A program made the position numbers and the translations under genes. From the NCBI GenBank assembly GCA_023053575.1, contig JAKZAP010000004.1, forward strand, positions 4,445,572-4,509,571: a stretch of 64,000 bases of DNA, given 5' to 3'. This stretch comes from Branchinecta lynchi. Lineage: Eukaryota > Arthropoda > Branchiopoda > Anostraca > Branchinectidae. Below are positions 1-12,057 of the stretch, piece by piece; position 1 is the stretch's first letter; each line of letters begins with the position of its first letter. The notes under the pieces are model-generated. The model worked only from the letters and a program-made list of their open reading frames with translations. It ran no database searches and had not been told where the DNA came from.

Positions 1-96
1 AACTCCGTGAAACTTGTTGATTTTTGCAGATTCTTTAAACGTTCACTGAAGAGCTAATCCTTCCAGGTTTGTACCGCGGTTATAAATCATCCTTTG

Positions 97-560
97 AGTT
101 TTTGGGATCCCAAAACGTGACTGGAGGGATACCTATGAAATCCCAAAAGTTGTCCGTCCGTCTGTCCGTCCGTCTGTTAGCACGATAACTCTCGAATGTG
201 TTGAGATATTGGTTCAAATTTGGCAGGATGACTCTTTTGAGTCAAAGTACAGGTCAAGTTCGGAGGAGGGGTCTCAAATTAAGGGGCCAAGTAGTTCACT
301 GAAATCCGGCGAAAACCGGACACAAAATTTGTCGACCAGTTTTCGGCTATAGCAGTCCTACCCCTTTATTCTCAGACTAGTATAGCTCTGCGCCTGGATG
401 CCGGCATTCATTTGTTTATTCTGTGTGACGTCGCAGAGATCTACTGTAATCGAAGGTCGCGGGTTGACATATTATGTTCAAGTGATAGTATTGTTCAATG
501 AGGATTCACTGGTAAAGTATAGGTCAAGTTCGTAGTCCTATCTTTAGAGGCAGAGGATGG
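97..560 (+). repeat. Dispersed repeat, GGGATCCC / CCGTCTGTCCGTC family
   Basis: The segment starts with the palindrome TTTTGGGATCCCAAAA, then GGGATACCTATGA, then a run of GTCCGTC/TGTCCGTC units, then a block reading CGATAACTCTCGAA and GAGATATTGG. The same order of motifs recurs near 51085-51250 and, on the other strand, near 48190-48310, so this is a dispersed element and not unique DNA. No coding capacity is visible. The right boundary is uncertain because the sequence fades into unrecognised DNA before 600. Confidence 0.6.
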
Positions 561-605
561 GTTTGGAATTTATGGTAAAACATGTATGTTTTATAAGCTA
601 ATAAG

Positions 606-1046
606 ATGTTCATTGAGGGGGTAAGGAGGTTCGCTGAGTCCGTATCTGAACTTGGTTTCTTGCTATACAAATGGTTCGTCACGAATTCGACTGATACTGG
701 AAATTTGGTTGAAGCTCAAAGTTATTTTCTGGAATCGATTCGAGATTCGGTATCGGGGCAAGGAGACATGATGAATACATTTTTTAACTTTATTTTAACA
801 GTAAAAATTATTCAAGGAATCCGACGAAGAATGATTGGCGAAGACATGACCCAATCATTTGAATCAAATGCTAGATTTTTGGATGCCATCGGAACCTTTG
901 GTCTTGTTCTGTTATGTTTTCCTCTTTTTATATTCGTCTTGTTTTCTGTGATTGTTTCTGTGTTTTCTTTCGTTTTTCTTACATCGCAATTACGATCGCA
1001 ATTTCTGTCCGTCCGTCGTTCTGTCGGTCTGTCCAGGTTTTGCTAG
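606..1046 (+). CDS. Unidentified open frame, doubtful
   Basis: This is an ATG-initiated frame of 146 codons whose product I do not recognise. Its middle has an acceptable mixed composition, including a basic patch near residue 75. Its last third is strongly hydrophobic, like a membrane segment, because the DNA there is T-rich. The final 17 or so codons run into the dispersed repeat that begins near 996, so the natural end, if any, is not the annotated stop. It could be a decayed transposon gene, an exon or chance. Nothing next to it supports a function. Confidence 0.2.
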   Translation: MFIEGVRRFAESVSELGFLLYKWFVTNSTDTGNLVEAQSYFLESIRDSVSGQGDMMNTFFNFILTVKIIQGIRRRMIGEDMTQSFESNARFLDAIGTFGLVLLCFPLFIFVLFSVIVSVFSFVFLTSQLRSQFLSVRRSVGLSRFC

Positions 1047-3144
1047 TTCGGGCACTTCCACATAAGCTAGGACGATAAAACTTGGCAGGCGTATCAGGGA
1101 CCCCAAATGATTAAGTTGGAAATAGTCACTTCCCCGATACGAGCACCGTGGGGGAGTGGAGGGAGGGGGAATCCGGAATCTTGAGGTATTTTTAACTTTT
1201 GAACGGGTGATCGAATCTCGATGAAACTTGACATTTGGAACGACCTCATGACTCAGACGACCCACTTAAAATCCGGACCGGATCCGGTGACTTTTGGGGG
1301 GAGCTGGAGGGGGCAACCGGAAATCTTCGGAAACGCTATGAGTGGAGGGATCGAGATGAAACTTGGTGGGAAGACACCTAGCAAACACTAGATACATCAT
1401 TGACATAACCGAGCCGATTCGGGCACTGTGGGGGAGAGTGGAGGGAGGGGGAATCCGGAATCTTGAGGTATTTATAACTTTTGAACGGGTGATCGGATCT
1501 CGATGGAACTTGATATTTGGAAAGACCTCATGCCTCAGACGACCTACTTAAAATCCGGACCGGATCCGGTGACTTTTGGGGGGAGCTGGAGGTGGCAACC
1601 GGAAATCTTGGGAAACGCTATGAGTGGAGGGATCGAGATGAAACTTGGTGGGAAGACACCTAGCAAACACTAGACACATCGTTGACATAACCGAGCCGAT
1701 TCGGGTACTGTGGGGGGAGTGGAGGGAGGGGGAATCCGGAATCTTGAGGCATTTATAACTTTTGAACGGGTGATCGGATCTCGATGGAACTTGATAATTG
1801 GAAAGACCTCATACCTCGGACGACCCATTTAAAATCTGGACCGGATCCGGTGACTTTTGGGGGGAGCTGCAGGGGGCAACCGGAAATCTTGGGAAACGCT
1901 ATGAGTGGAGGGATCGAGATGAAACTTGGTGTGAAGACACCTAGCAAACACTAGATACATCATTGACATAACCGAGCCGATTCGAACACTGTGGGGGGAG
2001 TGGAGGGAGGGGGAATCTGGAATCTTGATGTATTTATAACTTTTGAACGGGTGATCGGATCTCGATGGAACTTGATATTTGGGAAGACCTCATGCCTCAG
2101 ACGACCCACTTAAAATCCGGAACGGATCCGGTGACTTTTGGGGGGAGCTGGAGGAGGCAACTGGAAATCTTGGGTAACGATATGAGTGGAGGGGTCGAGA
2201 TGAAACTTGGTGGGAAGACACCTAGCAAACACTAGATACATCATTGACATGACCGAGCCGATTCGGGCACTGTCGGGGGAGTGGAGGGAGGGGGAATCCG
2301 GAATCTTGAGGTATTTATAACTTTTGAACGGGTGACCGAATCTCGATGAAACTTGATATTTGGAACGACCTCATGCCTCAGACGACCCACTTAAAATCCG
2401 GACCGGATCCGGTGACTTTTGGGGGAGCTGGAGGAGGCAACCGGAAATCTTGGGAAACGCTATGAGTAGAGGGATCGAGATGAAACTTGGTGTGAAGACA
2501 CCTAGCAAACACTAGATACATCATTGACATAACCGAGCCAATTCGGGCACTGTGGGGGGAGTGGAGGGAGGGGGAATCCGGAATCTTGAGGTATTTATAT
2601 AACTTTTGAACGGGTGATCGGATCTCGATGGAACTTGATATTTGGAAAGGCCTCATGCCTCAGACGACCCACTTAAAATCCGGACCGGATCCGGTGACTT
2701 TTGGGGGAGCTGGAGGAGGCAACCGGAAATCTTGGGAAACGCTATGAGTGGAGGGATAGAGATGAAACTTGGTGGGAAGACACCTAGCAAACACTAGATA
2801 CATCATTGACATGACCGAGCCGATTCGGGCACTGTCGGGGGAGTGGAGGGAGGGGGAATCCGGAATCTTGAAGTATTTATAACTTTTGAACGGGTGACCG
2901 GATCTCGATGAAACTTGATATTTGGAAAGACCTCATCCCTCAGACGACCAACTTAAAATCAGGACCGGATCCGGTGACTTTTGGGGGGAGCTGGAGGGGA
3001 GAACCGGAAATATTGGAAAACGCTATGAGTGGAGGGATTGAGGTGAAACTTGGTGGGAAGACACCTAGCAAACACTAGATATATCATTGACATAACCGAG
3101 CCGTGCCTACTCGTAACAAGTGCCATATGAGCTCTTAGCTCTTG
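996..3144 (+). mobile_element. Hairpin-ended element copy A with seven 281-bp tandem units
   Basis: The element opens with TTTCTGTCCGTCCGTC and GGTTTTGCTAGTTCGGGCAC. It continues as a tandem array whose purine-rich marker GTGGAGGGAGGG recurs at 1156, 1439, 1719, 2000, 2281, 2561 and 2843, a period of 280-283 bp. It ends with ACAAGTGCCATATG and a small hairpin (GAGCT-CTT-AGCTC) at 3129-3141. Copies of the same family lie at 26550-28000, 32838-34027 and 35302-37608. The left terminal hairpin seen in the other copies is missing here. It has no coding capacity. It resembles non-autonomous Helentron-type elements, which carry terminal hairpins and internal minisatellites, but the class is an inference. 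Confidence 0.7.
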
Positions 3145-3275
3145 TTCTTTATTTTGTCTGTAGGCTAATTTGTTTTCTGTAAGGTAGGAAATATCTGAAG
3201 ACTCGCCATCACTGAAGACAAATTCTTCCTCCAACCGAAGATCTTTTTCTGATTTCAGTGTTTTTTTGCTTATAG

Positions 3276-3461
3276 ACCTTGATTGAAGACAATCCTTTCC
3301 TCCCAACCGAAGACGAAGAGGGAGATGAGCTAAATGCAGCTGTCCACCGTCTACTTGCTTCTGAGAGGAATGAGAAAATGACGCGCCTCGCCAAAGAGAC
3401 TGCGAAGGAGTCATATGATCATCTTCCAATCCAAGAAAGGAAGGAAAAGCTACTTTCCATG
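3276..3461 (+). CDS. Internal exon of an unidentified, probably coiled-coil protein
   Basis: A T-rich tract ending in TTATAG precedes the exon and GTAATT follows it. The 186 bases are open in one frame (62 codons, phase 0 at both ends). The product is rich in Glu, Lys and Arg, with an acidic stretch (PTEDEEGDE) followed by heptad-like helical sequence. It joins in phase with the exon at 15666-15878, where the charged helical character continues, so the two are probably consecutive or near-consecutive exons of one plus-strand gene with a 12-kb intron full of transposons. I do not recognise the protein. The frame upstream of the acceptor belongs to no visible exon. Confidence 0.6.
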
Positions 3462-3570
3462 GTAATTAATTTTTTCTTCTATATTGGTTCTGTGGGATGA
3501 CCGGTGGTTTAACAGATGTTGGACTGATTTAACTGTTGAGGAATTAGTAGGAGTACAGTGGGCGGCTTAC

Positions 3571-4981
3571 CGACGAAACGTCCCCGTGACAAAACGTCCC
3601 CGTGACAAAACGTCCCCTGGCGAAACGTCCCCGGTGAAACATCCCCGTGACAAAACGTCCCCGTTAGAAAAACGTCCCCGTGGCGAAACGTCCCCAAGCA
3701 TAGATTTTTAAGTTCGCTTCGATCTTCAGGTGCATGATCACTTATTTCATTTATTAGCATTACAGAAGAATAATTAAATAAGGTCTGATAAAAAAAAAAA
3801 AAAAAAATTATGCTTAAGAATAAATAATAATAACATTTTTTTATTTTTTTTATGATGGGGTGGCTTCCCCGGGGGCTAGGTGCAGGAAGGTAATTGGTAA
3901 GTTTTTTTGTTTTGTTTTTTGAGAGGCAAGGTTGTGTCTGAGAGCAGGAGCAGTGACCATTCTGCGTATTATGTTTAAAATGTAATGATTGTGGTTCTCG
4001 GCGTCCAGAAATGGACTGAGTGTTTTGTTTATGTATGATTTATTTTGTATTGTTAATAAACCCATTGAACTTGAAACTTGAACTTGAACTTGATCGAGGT
4101 AAAACAACTTCAGAGTGTGCATTACAGATGTGGAAACATTCCTTATTTGCACGAAAGATCGGACATAGAACCGGTTGCTTCATAAATGTATTGTTTTCAG
4201 TTAAAATATGTAGTGTAAATATGCCTTGCAATTGACTCGTAAATGATCAGTTCTAAGTCGTTTGAAGCAACATGCACAATCTGAGGAGCACACGTAGGCT
4301 CCTCAGAGAAGGGGTAAGCCCGCTGTGACTCAAAGAGAGCCAAAAAAGAAAAATGCAAAAATAAGCGTAGTGCCGTTATGCTGGATAACAATGAAATGGG
4401 AAGCTAGGAAGCAAAGGCGGATGAACAATTAGTTATCTATTAGAGACAAGTAATCTAGGTTAAACGGTTTGATCCTTTAATAAAATCTTTTAATAGTAAA
4501 TGTCAGCAAATTAAATATCGAACAAAAGCGAGATCAATGAGTTATATCGCAGCGTAAAGTAACATACAAAACAAACCAATTAAATAAAAGATAAAACGAA
4601 AACTGACAAACTACTGAATCTTTGCGCTCTCTTTAAGAAATGGCTATAGCCGAGAGCAATACTTTGGTTTGTTTCTCGAGTATCGGGTTTATGCTGAAGT
4701 AGTCAACCCATCGTGGTTTTCAAAGATTTAAATTCCAAAAACATTTTTCGCCTAAATTGGTGACGCAATCAGTAGTCTCGTAGGCCTAGCTATCCCTCAG
4801 CGACGAAGAAAAAATCTGTAGCCGGGGACGTTTTGTCATGGGGACGTTTTGCCAGGGGACGTTTTGATCGGGGATGTTTTGTCACGGGGACGTTTTGTCA
4901 CGGCGACGTTTTCTCGTGGGGACGTTTTGTCATGGGGACGTTTCGTCGGGGATGTTTCGCCAGGGGACGTTGGGGAGGGGA
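3571..4981 (+). mobile_element. Foldback-like transposon with tandem-repeat inverted ends, copy 1
   Basis: The left end (3571-3700) is a run of degenerate units reading GACAAAACGTCCCC, and the right end (4820-4981) is the complement, GGGGACGTTTTGTCAC, so the termini form long inverted repeats made of short tandem units. A second copy in the opposite orientation lies at 47108-48170, and the unique interiors align: the block containing CCGTTATGCTGGATAAC and the block GTAGTCTCGTAGGCCTAGCTA occur in both. There is no transposase. Foldback elements of this design are known in several animals. The several short frames rich in GTFCHGDV are translations of the repeat and are not genes. Confidence 0.75.
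3740..4090 (+). mobile_element. Retroelement 3' fragment nested in the foldback element
   Basis: Copy 2 of the foldback element (47108-48170) lacks this segment: there, GGTGCATGATC runs directly into GAGATAAAAC. Here TGATC is found on both sides, a likely 5-bp target duplication. The insert ends with AATAAA followed by a microsatellite tail of TTGAACTTGAACTTGA, the usual 3' end of CR1/L2-type retroelements and the SINEs that use them. It is about 350 bp and has no open frame, so it is either a 5'-truncated LINE or a SINE. Confidence 0.65.
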
Positions 4982-6077
4982 CGCGGCAGCGGGCGGTGGG
5001 TCAGTGGGGAGACGTATCAAGATATCGTGGGTAGTGACGCGAGTGAAAAGGTCCGCTGACCTAAATATCGAGATATTTAATCAAGTTTATTTATAACCCA
5101 GTGACGGAGTAAAACGGAGGAACATAAAAGACTACGCTAATAGTAGGGCGAAAGATTTGCAGGGAACAGAACACAAACGAAACTACAAATCACACGAAGA
5201 CGGAAGACCCTGGTGATTCAATTAACTAGCGTTTGAAATCTTCAGCTCTTTCAATTTCTGTGTAGAAAGAGAGTTACTGTTTCATGGGGACGAACGCAGC
5301 AGGTATTTGGCATATAGTTCTGATGAACGTTTATTTTGTAGAAACAGAAAAGAATTGCCAAATAGGGGATAGAGGTAAAAAAAAAAGACTATCGGAAAGG
5401 GGAATAGACTTGAGAAAATTCAAAAAAATGTCTCAAAGACTATTTATATTTATGCAACATCGTTGTTGCTTTTTTGATCAGTGTACTTGCAGAAAGACAG
5501 ATGCTTTCATTATCATCCTAAGGGTGCACGTTCTCCGCATGTTTTTTACAGTTTGGAAACTTAATCCCAGCCTTCCCAAACTCGATCTGTTGGGAAGACA
5601 TTTTCTCGCCTTTTGAATGTGGAATGATTCGGAACAGACTTGGATTGTCATTGTGGTGCGAATGTTCTATCTGTCATGGCTGCCCAGGAGACAGATTTGT
5701 TGGCCGACGTGACAGTCTGCACTGCTTCTGATCCAGCGATGACGGGGAAGGTCGTCCTCTGAGAATTGTTCTGATATATCAAGAGCGTGCCTCTGGGCTG
5801 GCACTGTTTGCTTTCTCCTGTCACGGGATATTAAAGCCTGCGACTTTTTTATCTCCCTGAATTGCTGGTAATAACTCAGGTGGATCGGGGAAAAAGCTTG
5901 GGGATCAGACTCACGACCTTTTTACGCGAAAGATGAATTTATACAAGGGAGTTTATCCGTGACACATACACCTAGAATAATTTACCCCCCCCCCCCTCCC
6001 AGTTTCGCAGCAACGTAGACGCTCCATGGCCCTAATGGCAGAACTAGTCATATATAAATCCTCAACTTTATGCGTAA
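4982..6077. other. No gene recognised
   Basis: Non-coding intronic-looking sequence. A 110-codon frame at 5284-5616 on the plus strand has cysteine-rich, low-plausibility content and no splice or family support. A poly(C) tract of about 12 bases lies near 5986. I see nothing else. Confidence 0.5.
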
Positions 6078-6727
6078 AGCCGTGTTTCACATTCATGCTT
6101 TGAGTCTTTCACGCTGAGCTATACGCAACTTTTGCAACCTTTGCCTCACACTTGTGGCGATGCAACGCAGAGCTTACGCAGACAAATAAAACGCAAGAAT
6201 AGAACCAAATCCTATTCTTGCGTTCTGTCGATATATGCACATTAGCTTTTTCAGCCAAACATTTAAGTTTTTCAGGAAAAACATACTAGTGACGAAGAAA
6301 AACTTATTAATGATGAAAGAAACGAAAATTCAGCAGAAGAAACCGAGAAAGGAAAACGTAAAATCGCATAATTTTTTTCAAAAATTTATTCCATAAAGCA
6401 CACTTTGTCCGATGCGTTGCGTTGATTGTATTTTGGTTAAAGTGTTAGGTAGACTTCATTTAGGATAGAGTAGGCTAATTGTTTTTTAAATGACGTAGAA
6501 TTTTTATGAAAGTATATGGTCTAGTGACTAGTTTGTAGACCGATTGTATGAATTTTATTATATTTTTTTCTACTCGCCAGCTTTAGCGAATACAAATAAA
6601 TGAATTCAAATGAATTGAATCCATCGTGAAAGCTTCTCGTGCAGGTGCGAAAGATACGCAACGCAAGATAAATGAATACGCAACGCATTGCAACGCATCG
6701 CAACGACGCATCAGTGTGAAAGCGGCT
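6078..6727. mobile_element. MITE with TAA target duplication (Harbinger-type)
   Basis: The ends are imperfect inverted repeats: AGCCGTGTTTCACATTCATG on the left, and on the right GCATCAGTGTGAAAGCGGCT, which is its diverged complement. TAA flanks both ends (6075-6077 and 6728-6730). Short ACGCAACGC tandem motifs lie inside both ends. A 3-bp TWA duplication with GC-rich inverted ends is typical of PIF/Harbinger non-autonomous elements. No transposase frame is present. Confidence 0.65.
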
Positions 6728-7120
6728 TAATAACGCATGCCCCAGCATATGAGAACTGGTGCACACTGGGGCAACCTAGCCCTGTAGCCAGAGCACAATG
6801 TATTGAAAATTTAAAATCAGAATTTCAAATGAAAATTGAAATTGAAATGAAAATACGCTTGCGTCTTAGTGGGACAAACAAAGACAGTTTCTGTTTCTGA
6901 ATCGGAAAAAGGTGGGAGAGTTGCCCCTCCCACCCCCCTTGCAACGCCCCTGTCTGTCTTAGTTCTTATAAGTGCCCTGATTTTGAAGCAGGGGCGTCCC
7001 GAGGGGCTACGGTCATCGCGGCGAAACCGTGATGCATGTCTTATAAAATCTTTTGTACCCACATTTCCAAATAGGCGATTTAACGTATTTATTGGTTCCC
7101 ATTTTTATCGAATTTGGTAA

Positions 7121-7669
7121 AGGCCCATTCACAACGGGTTTTAGCTAATACTCGGTCGGTACCAGCCAGTTCCGGAAATCGCTCTGAGACCGAGAATTAG
7201 CTGAGTTTCTGCCGTTCGCAGTTGATACTGGTACCAATTTCGGATACCAGCTAGTCTCGCACCCAAGTTGAAATCAGTTCTACTTTTGAGGGTACTAGCC
7301 AATCAGATTATTTTGGGGAATATTGAGGAATACTCTGATTGGCTAGTTTCCATCCAAGCCCAATAGATAAAATCACATCCACTCTTGCTGTATTAAAAAC
7401 CGAAAGTGAATTTAGGTCATTGATATTCGGTCTGACGTCGCTCAGCATTAGCCAATCGGAACATTCCAGGATATTCCCCTAAATAATGTGATTGGCTAGT
7501 TCCCTGGAAAGTTGGACTGATTTCAACTTGGGTGCGAGACCAGCTGGTACCCGAAGCTGGCACCAATATCAATTGCGAACGGCAGAAACCCAGCTAACTC
7601 TCGGTCCCAGAGTGATTTCCAGAACTGGGTAGTACCGAGTATTAGCTAAAACCCGTTGTGAATGGGCCT
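7121..7669. mobile_element. MITE with long inverted repeats, TAA duplication and an empty-site paralog
   Basis: Inverted repeats of roughly 180-190 bp begin with AGGCCCATTCACAACGGG and end with its complement. TAA lies on both sides (7118-7120 and 7670-7672). The flanking DNA is repeated nearby, and at about 7772-7806 the paralog reads GAATTTGGTAAATAATCC with no insert, which fixes both boundaries and the 3-bp duplication. The middle has further inverted blocks (AGCCAATCAGA / TCTGATTGGCTAG). It is non-coding and of PIF/Harbinger type by its TWA site. Confidence 0.85.
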
Positions 7670-8237
7670 TAAATAATCCAACTTTTGTTCAGTCGGGAGT
7701 CGATTGAAATCTGTTGTACCCACATTTCCAAATTAAGCGATTTAACGTGTTTCTTGGTTCCCATGCTTTATCGAATTTGGTAAATAATCCAACTTTTGTT
7801 CAGTCCGAATCACCGCATTCGGTACGTCCCTACGTAATTTCGGTGATTTAAAGTATTTATTTTGTCACATTGGTTAGCCAATTTCGGTTGTTCACAACAC
7901 TTTTCTCAAGTCCGTATTTGTTCTATCGCATTCGTCAGTCCACTTCATAATTCAGTCATTAATCAGATTCATTTGGTTCTGGTTTGTGACCGAATTGGAC
8001 AGTTCATCCAACTTTTGTTCAGTCCAATTCGATTTCAGCGTATTCGGTGCGTCCCTACGTAAATTCGGTGATTTGACTTATTTCTTTGGTCTCACTCGTT
8101 AGCGAATTTGGTCGTTCACCGGACCTTTCTCAAGTCCATATCTGTTCTATCGCATTCCGTCAATCCATTTCATAATTCGGTAATTAATCAGATTCATTTG
8201 GTTCTAATTCGTTACCAATTCGGTAATCCACCTGATT
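7670..8237 (+). repeat. Diverged tandem repeat, about 240 bp, including the MITE empty site
   Basis: Blocks such as GTCCCTACGTAAATTCGGTG, CTTTTCTCAAGTCC, CATTTCATAATTCGG and CAGATTCATTTGGTTCT recur about 220-240 bp apart between 7800 and 8237. The pattern looks like two to three diverged copies of one unit. A related block (CCCACATTTCCAAATAGGCG) lies before the MITE at about 7040. The frames here are repeat translations and no gene is indicated. Confidence 0.6.
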
Positions 8238-11200
8238 GTGTTGCGAGAGCAACACTTTGGTTTTGTCCTCGTTTTTTTTTTTTTTTTTTTTTTTTTTCTT
8301 ATGACTCCGATTTCATTTTATTCCTGGTAACTGAGAAGGGTCTAACCTGTGCGGTTTTTACGGTAAGTGTGGACCTTAGGCCGGATTGATGAATATGACA
8401 TTACATTTTGGAAAGCTCCGTAGAACTCTTGCCTGGGGCCAATAAGGATGGTTTTTGCTTGTCATCGAGCCAGAGCCTACGGTTTGCGAAGTGAAGTGGA
8501 GTTGTATAGCCTATGTCAGAGAGGACTATCTGAAGTTGTGTAGCGAACCTTTCGTTTCATCAAAAGATGTTTCTGCTTTCGAGTGGAAAGCTCCGTTCTA
8601 GCACGCAAGCAGGCAGGCACCAGTTTCAAATTGAAGATGGACTAAAATCTATAAGTGTTAAATATATGCGGCAGTTACCCGGCCCCACAGCCAACATATC
8701 TTCTTTGAGTGATAAATAGAAAAATCTACAGAGACAAAAAAGTGGATTTTTCCCACGGGTCCGAAAGTGCTGCCATCTATTGTTTCTGCCCATGTCTGCG
8801 ACGATTTCAGCTGAGTTTATAATTTTTTTTTTTTGCACTTTGGTTTGTGGTAGAGTAACTGTATCAGATGTGCCTCTTAAACTTTAAAAGTTCTCTCATT
8901 GCTAAAGAAACTAGAGCTTATCCTTTGCTCCTTTCTAAGTCGTGACGTTAGAAAGTTGGCCTACGGCAAAAAAGTCAACTTTTGAACTAAGACAGGTAGA
9001 ATTTTTTTTTCGACGGCAATCGATAGCCATTGATGAGCCGATCAAAGTATATGCCATCCATTTTTTGGTACAAAAATTCCTTCATGAGATACACCAGTTT
9101 GAAAATTTCAAAGGGGTTGACAACTTCATAGTAAGGTACATTGAAACCAAAAATAGGCGATACCAGTTATGATACATATAGGGGACTTTTAAGCAACAGT
9201 CGACTGTTAGCCCATAATCATCTTCGGTAATGAGGGGTTTGCAGCTTTTGCTTGTTGGTATACCTGTTATTTGTTTCCGGTGTATTCGATGGTAAGAACA
9301 ATTTGGTTCCCAATGGTAAGATATGCAAGGGACTTGTAAGTAATAATCGGCTGTTATGCTACAATCATCTTCTGCGATGATGGGTTTGCAGCTTTTGCTA
9401 CCTGGTGTACCCATTATTTGTTTCCGGTTAACTTAATGTATATCACGGGAGAGGGACTTGTAAGTAGGAATCGGTTCACGAGGGGCTAGGAATTTTTGCA
9501 AATGGGTGCACATTGTATTCGATTTCTATAAATCTGACGGTAAGAAAGTTTGTGTCGATGGTCTATCAATGTAACCGAGGATTAACTGTTTACACAACGG
9601 ATACAAACGAAAATGTAAAGCAATGAGGTAGTTTCATAATAATTAATAGGGTCATCTATAGTATTTTAATCCTGAAAAGTTACGGATAGCTTTCTATTAC
9701 CAACTAGATTATATAAGATATTGTTCCAAGTTTTCATCCGTCACGATGTCTACGATTGAAAAGGATAAAGTACAACTGACTGCAAAGTTAATTTAGTCCC
9801 TTCTTCCTATATTATTTTGTTGTTGTTTTTACAACGCTGAAGAATACCTTTTGATCATATGATTATTTTTTTTAGAACATCCCGTTTAAAAAGCTTATGC
9901 TATAATCATCTTCAGCGATGAGGGGCTTGCAACTTTTGATAGCTGGTATATCCATTATTTGTTTCCGGTGAATTTGATGTCAATCACGGGAGACGGACTT
10001 GTAAGCAAGAATCGGTTCACGAGAGGCTAGAAATTTTTGAAAATTGGTGCACATTGTTTTCGATTTCTGTAAATATGACAGTAAGAAAGTTTGTATCGAT
10101 GGTCTATCGCTATAACCTAGGATTAACTGTTTACGCAACGGGTACAAACGATACGGTAATGTAAAACAATAAGGTAATTTTGTAATAATTATTAGTGTCA
10201 TCTATGGTATTTTAATCCTGAAAAGTTACGGATAGCTTTATAATATCAACTAGATTATATAAGATATTGTTCCAAGTTTTCATCCGTCACGATATCTACG
10301 ATTGAAAAGGATAAAGTTCAACTTCGACGGCAATCGATAGCCGCTGATGAGCTGATCAAAGTATATGACATCCATTTTTTGGTAAAAAAAATTCCTTTAT
10401 GAGATACACCAGTTCGAAAGTTTCAAGGGGTTGACAACTTCAGTAGTAAGGTACACACTGAAACCAAAAATAGGCGATACCAGTTGTGAGACATTTAGGG
10501 GATTGGTACGCGACAGGCAACTGTTAGCTCATAATCATCTTCGGCAATGAGGGGTTTGCAGCTCTCGCTAGTTGGCGTACCTGTTATTTGATGAACAATT
10601 TGGTTCCCAAATGTAAAACATGCAAGGGACTTGTAAGTAATAATCGGCTGTTATGCTACACAAATCTTCAGCGATGAGGGGTTTGCAACTTTTGCTAGTC
10701 GGTATACCCATTATTTTTATCCGGTGAACTTGATGTCTATCACGGGAAAGGGACTTGTCAGTAGAATCGGTGCACGAGGGGCTAGAAATTAGTGCAAATT
10801 GTTGCACATTGTATTCGATTTATATAAATCTGACGGTAAGAAAGTTTGTATCGTTGGTCTATCGCTGTAACCTAGGATTTACTGTTAACGCAACGGGTAC
10901 AAACGATACTGTAATGTAAAACAAGGTAGTTCCGTAATAATTAATAGTGTCATCTATGGTATTTTAATCCTAAAAAGTTACGGATAGCTTTATAATACCA
11001 ACTAGATTATATAGGATATTATTCCAAGTTTTCATCCGTCACGATGTCTACGATTGAAAAGGATAAAGTTCAACTGACTGCAAAGTCAATTTAGTCCCTT
11101 TTTCCGATATGCTTTTGTTGTGGTTAGGGCAATCGATAGCCCTTGAAGAGCTGATCAAAATATATGCCATCAAATTTTCTGAACAAAAATCCTTCATGAG

Positions 11201-12057
11201 ATAAGCCAGTTTGAAAGTTTCAAGGGGTTGACAACTTCAGGAGTTAGGTACACACTGAAACCAAAAATAGGCGATACCAGTTGTGAGACATGTAAGGGAC
11301 TTGTAAGCAACATTCGACTGTAAGCAACAGTCGACTGTTAGCTCATAATCATCTTCGGCAACGAGGAGTTTGCAGCTTTTGCTAGTTGGTATACCTGTTA
11401 TTTGTCTCAGGTGTATTCGATGGTAAGAACAATTTTGTTCCCAATTGTAAGACATGCATGGGACTTGTAAGTAATAATCGGCTTTTATGCTATAATCATC
11501 TTCAGCGATGAGGGGTTTGCAACTTTTGATAGCTGGTGCATCGATTATTTGTTTCCGGTGAATTTATTGTCAATCACGGGAGACGGACTTGTAAGTAAGA
11601 TCGGTTCACGAGGGGCTAGAAATTTTTGAAAATTGGTGCACATTGTATTCGATTTCTGTAAATATGACAGTAAGAAAGTTTGTATCGATGGTCTATCGCT
11701 ATAACCTAGGATTAACTGTTTACGCAACGGGTACAAACGATACGGTAATGTAAAACAATAAGGTAGTTTTGTAATAATTAATAGTGTCATCTATGGTATT
11801 TTAATCCTGAAACGTTACAAATAGCCTTCTTCCGATATTGTTTTGTTGTTGGTTTTACAACGCTAAAGAACAGCTTTTGATTATGTGATTATTCTTTTTA
11901 GAACATACCGTTTTAAAAGCTTCGATAAGTTGACAATTTCAGCATTTAGCCGACAGCGAAGAAACAAAACCAAGTGTTGCTCTCGCAACACTTTAGCCGG
12001 CGAAGCCGGACAAAGGTTGCCGCAACACTTCACGTTGCCCGGGCAACGTAGGTCTAG
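8238..12057 (+). mobile_element. Helitron-like element, long copy
   Basis: The left end is the palindrome GTGTTGCGAGAGCAACAC followed by TTTGGTTTTGTCC. The right end has the near-inverse GTGTTGCTCTCGCAACAC, then a GCCGG-C-GAA-GCCGG hairpin, then the 18-bp palindrome ACGTTGCCCGGGCAACGT (12032-12049), then AGGTCTAG followed by T. A hairpin about 5 bases before a CTAG/T terminus is the Helitron 3'-end pattern. The same ends bound 52414-54792. The interior is non-coding and holds diverged repeats (blocks reading GCGATGAGGGG, GGACTTGTAAG, CTATCACGGGAG and TTTGTATCGATGGTC) at irregular spacing of about 130 bp to 1.5 kb. No Rep/helicase frame is present, so it is non-autonomous. The Helitron assignment rests on the 3' end only; the 5' end is not TC. 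Confidence 0.6.

Noticed and set aside
4833..5096. Frames rich in GTFCHGDV at 3484-3760, 4833-5096, 46929-47231 and 47924-48246
   Set aside because: They are translations of the GGGGACGTTTTGTCAC minisatellite in the foldback elements.
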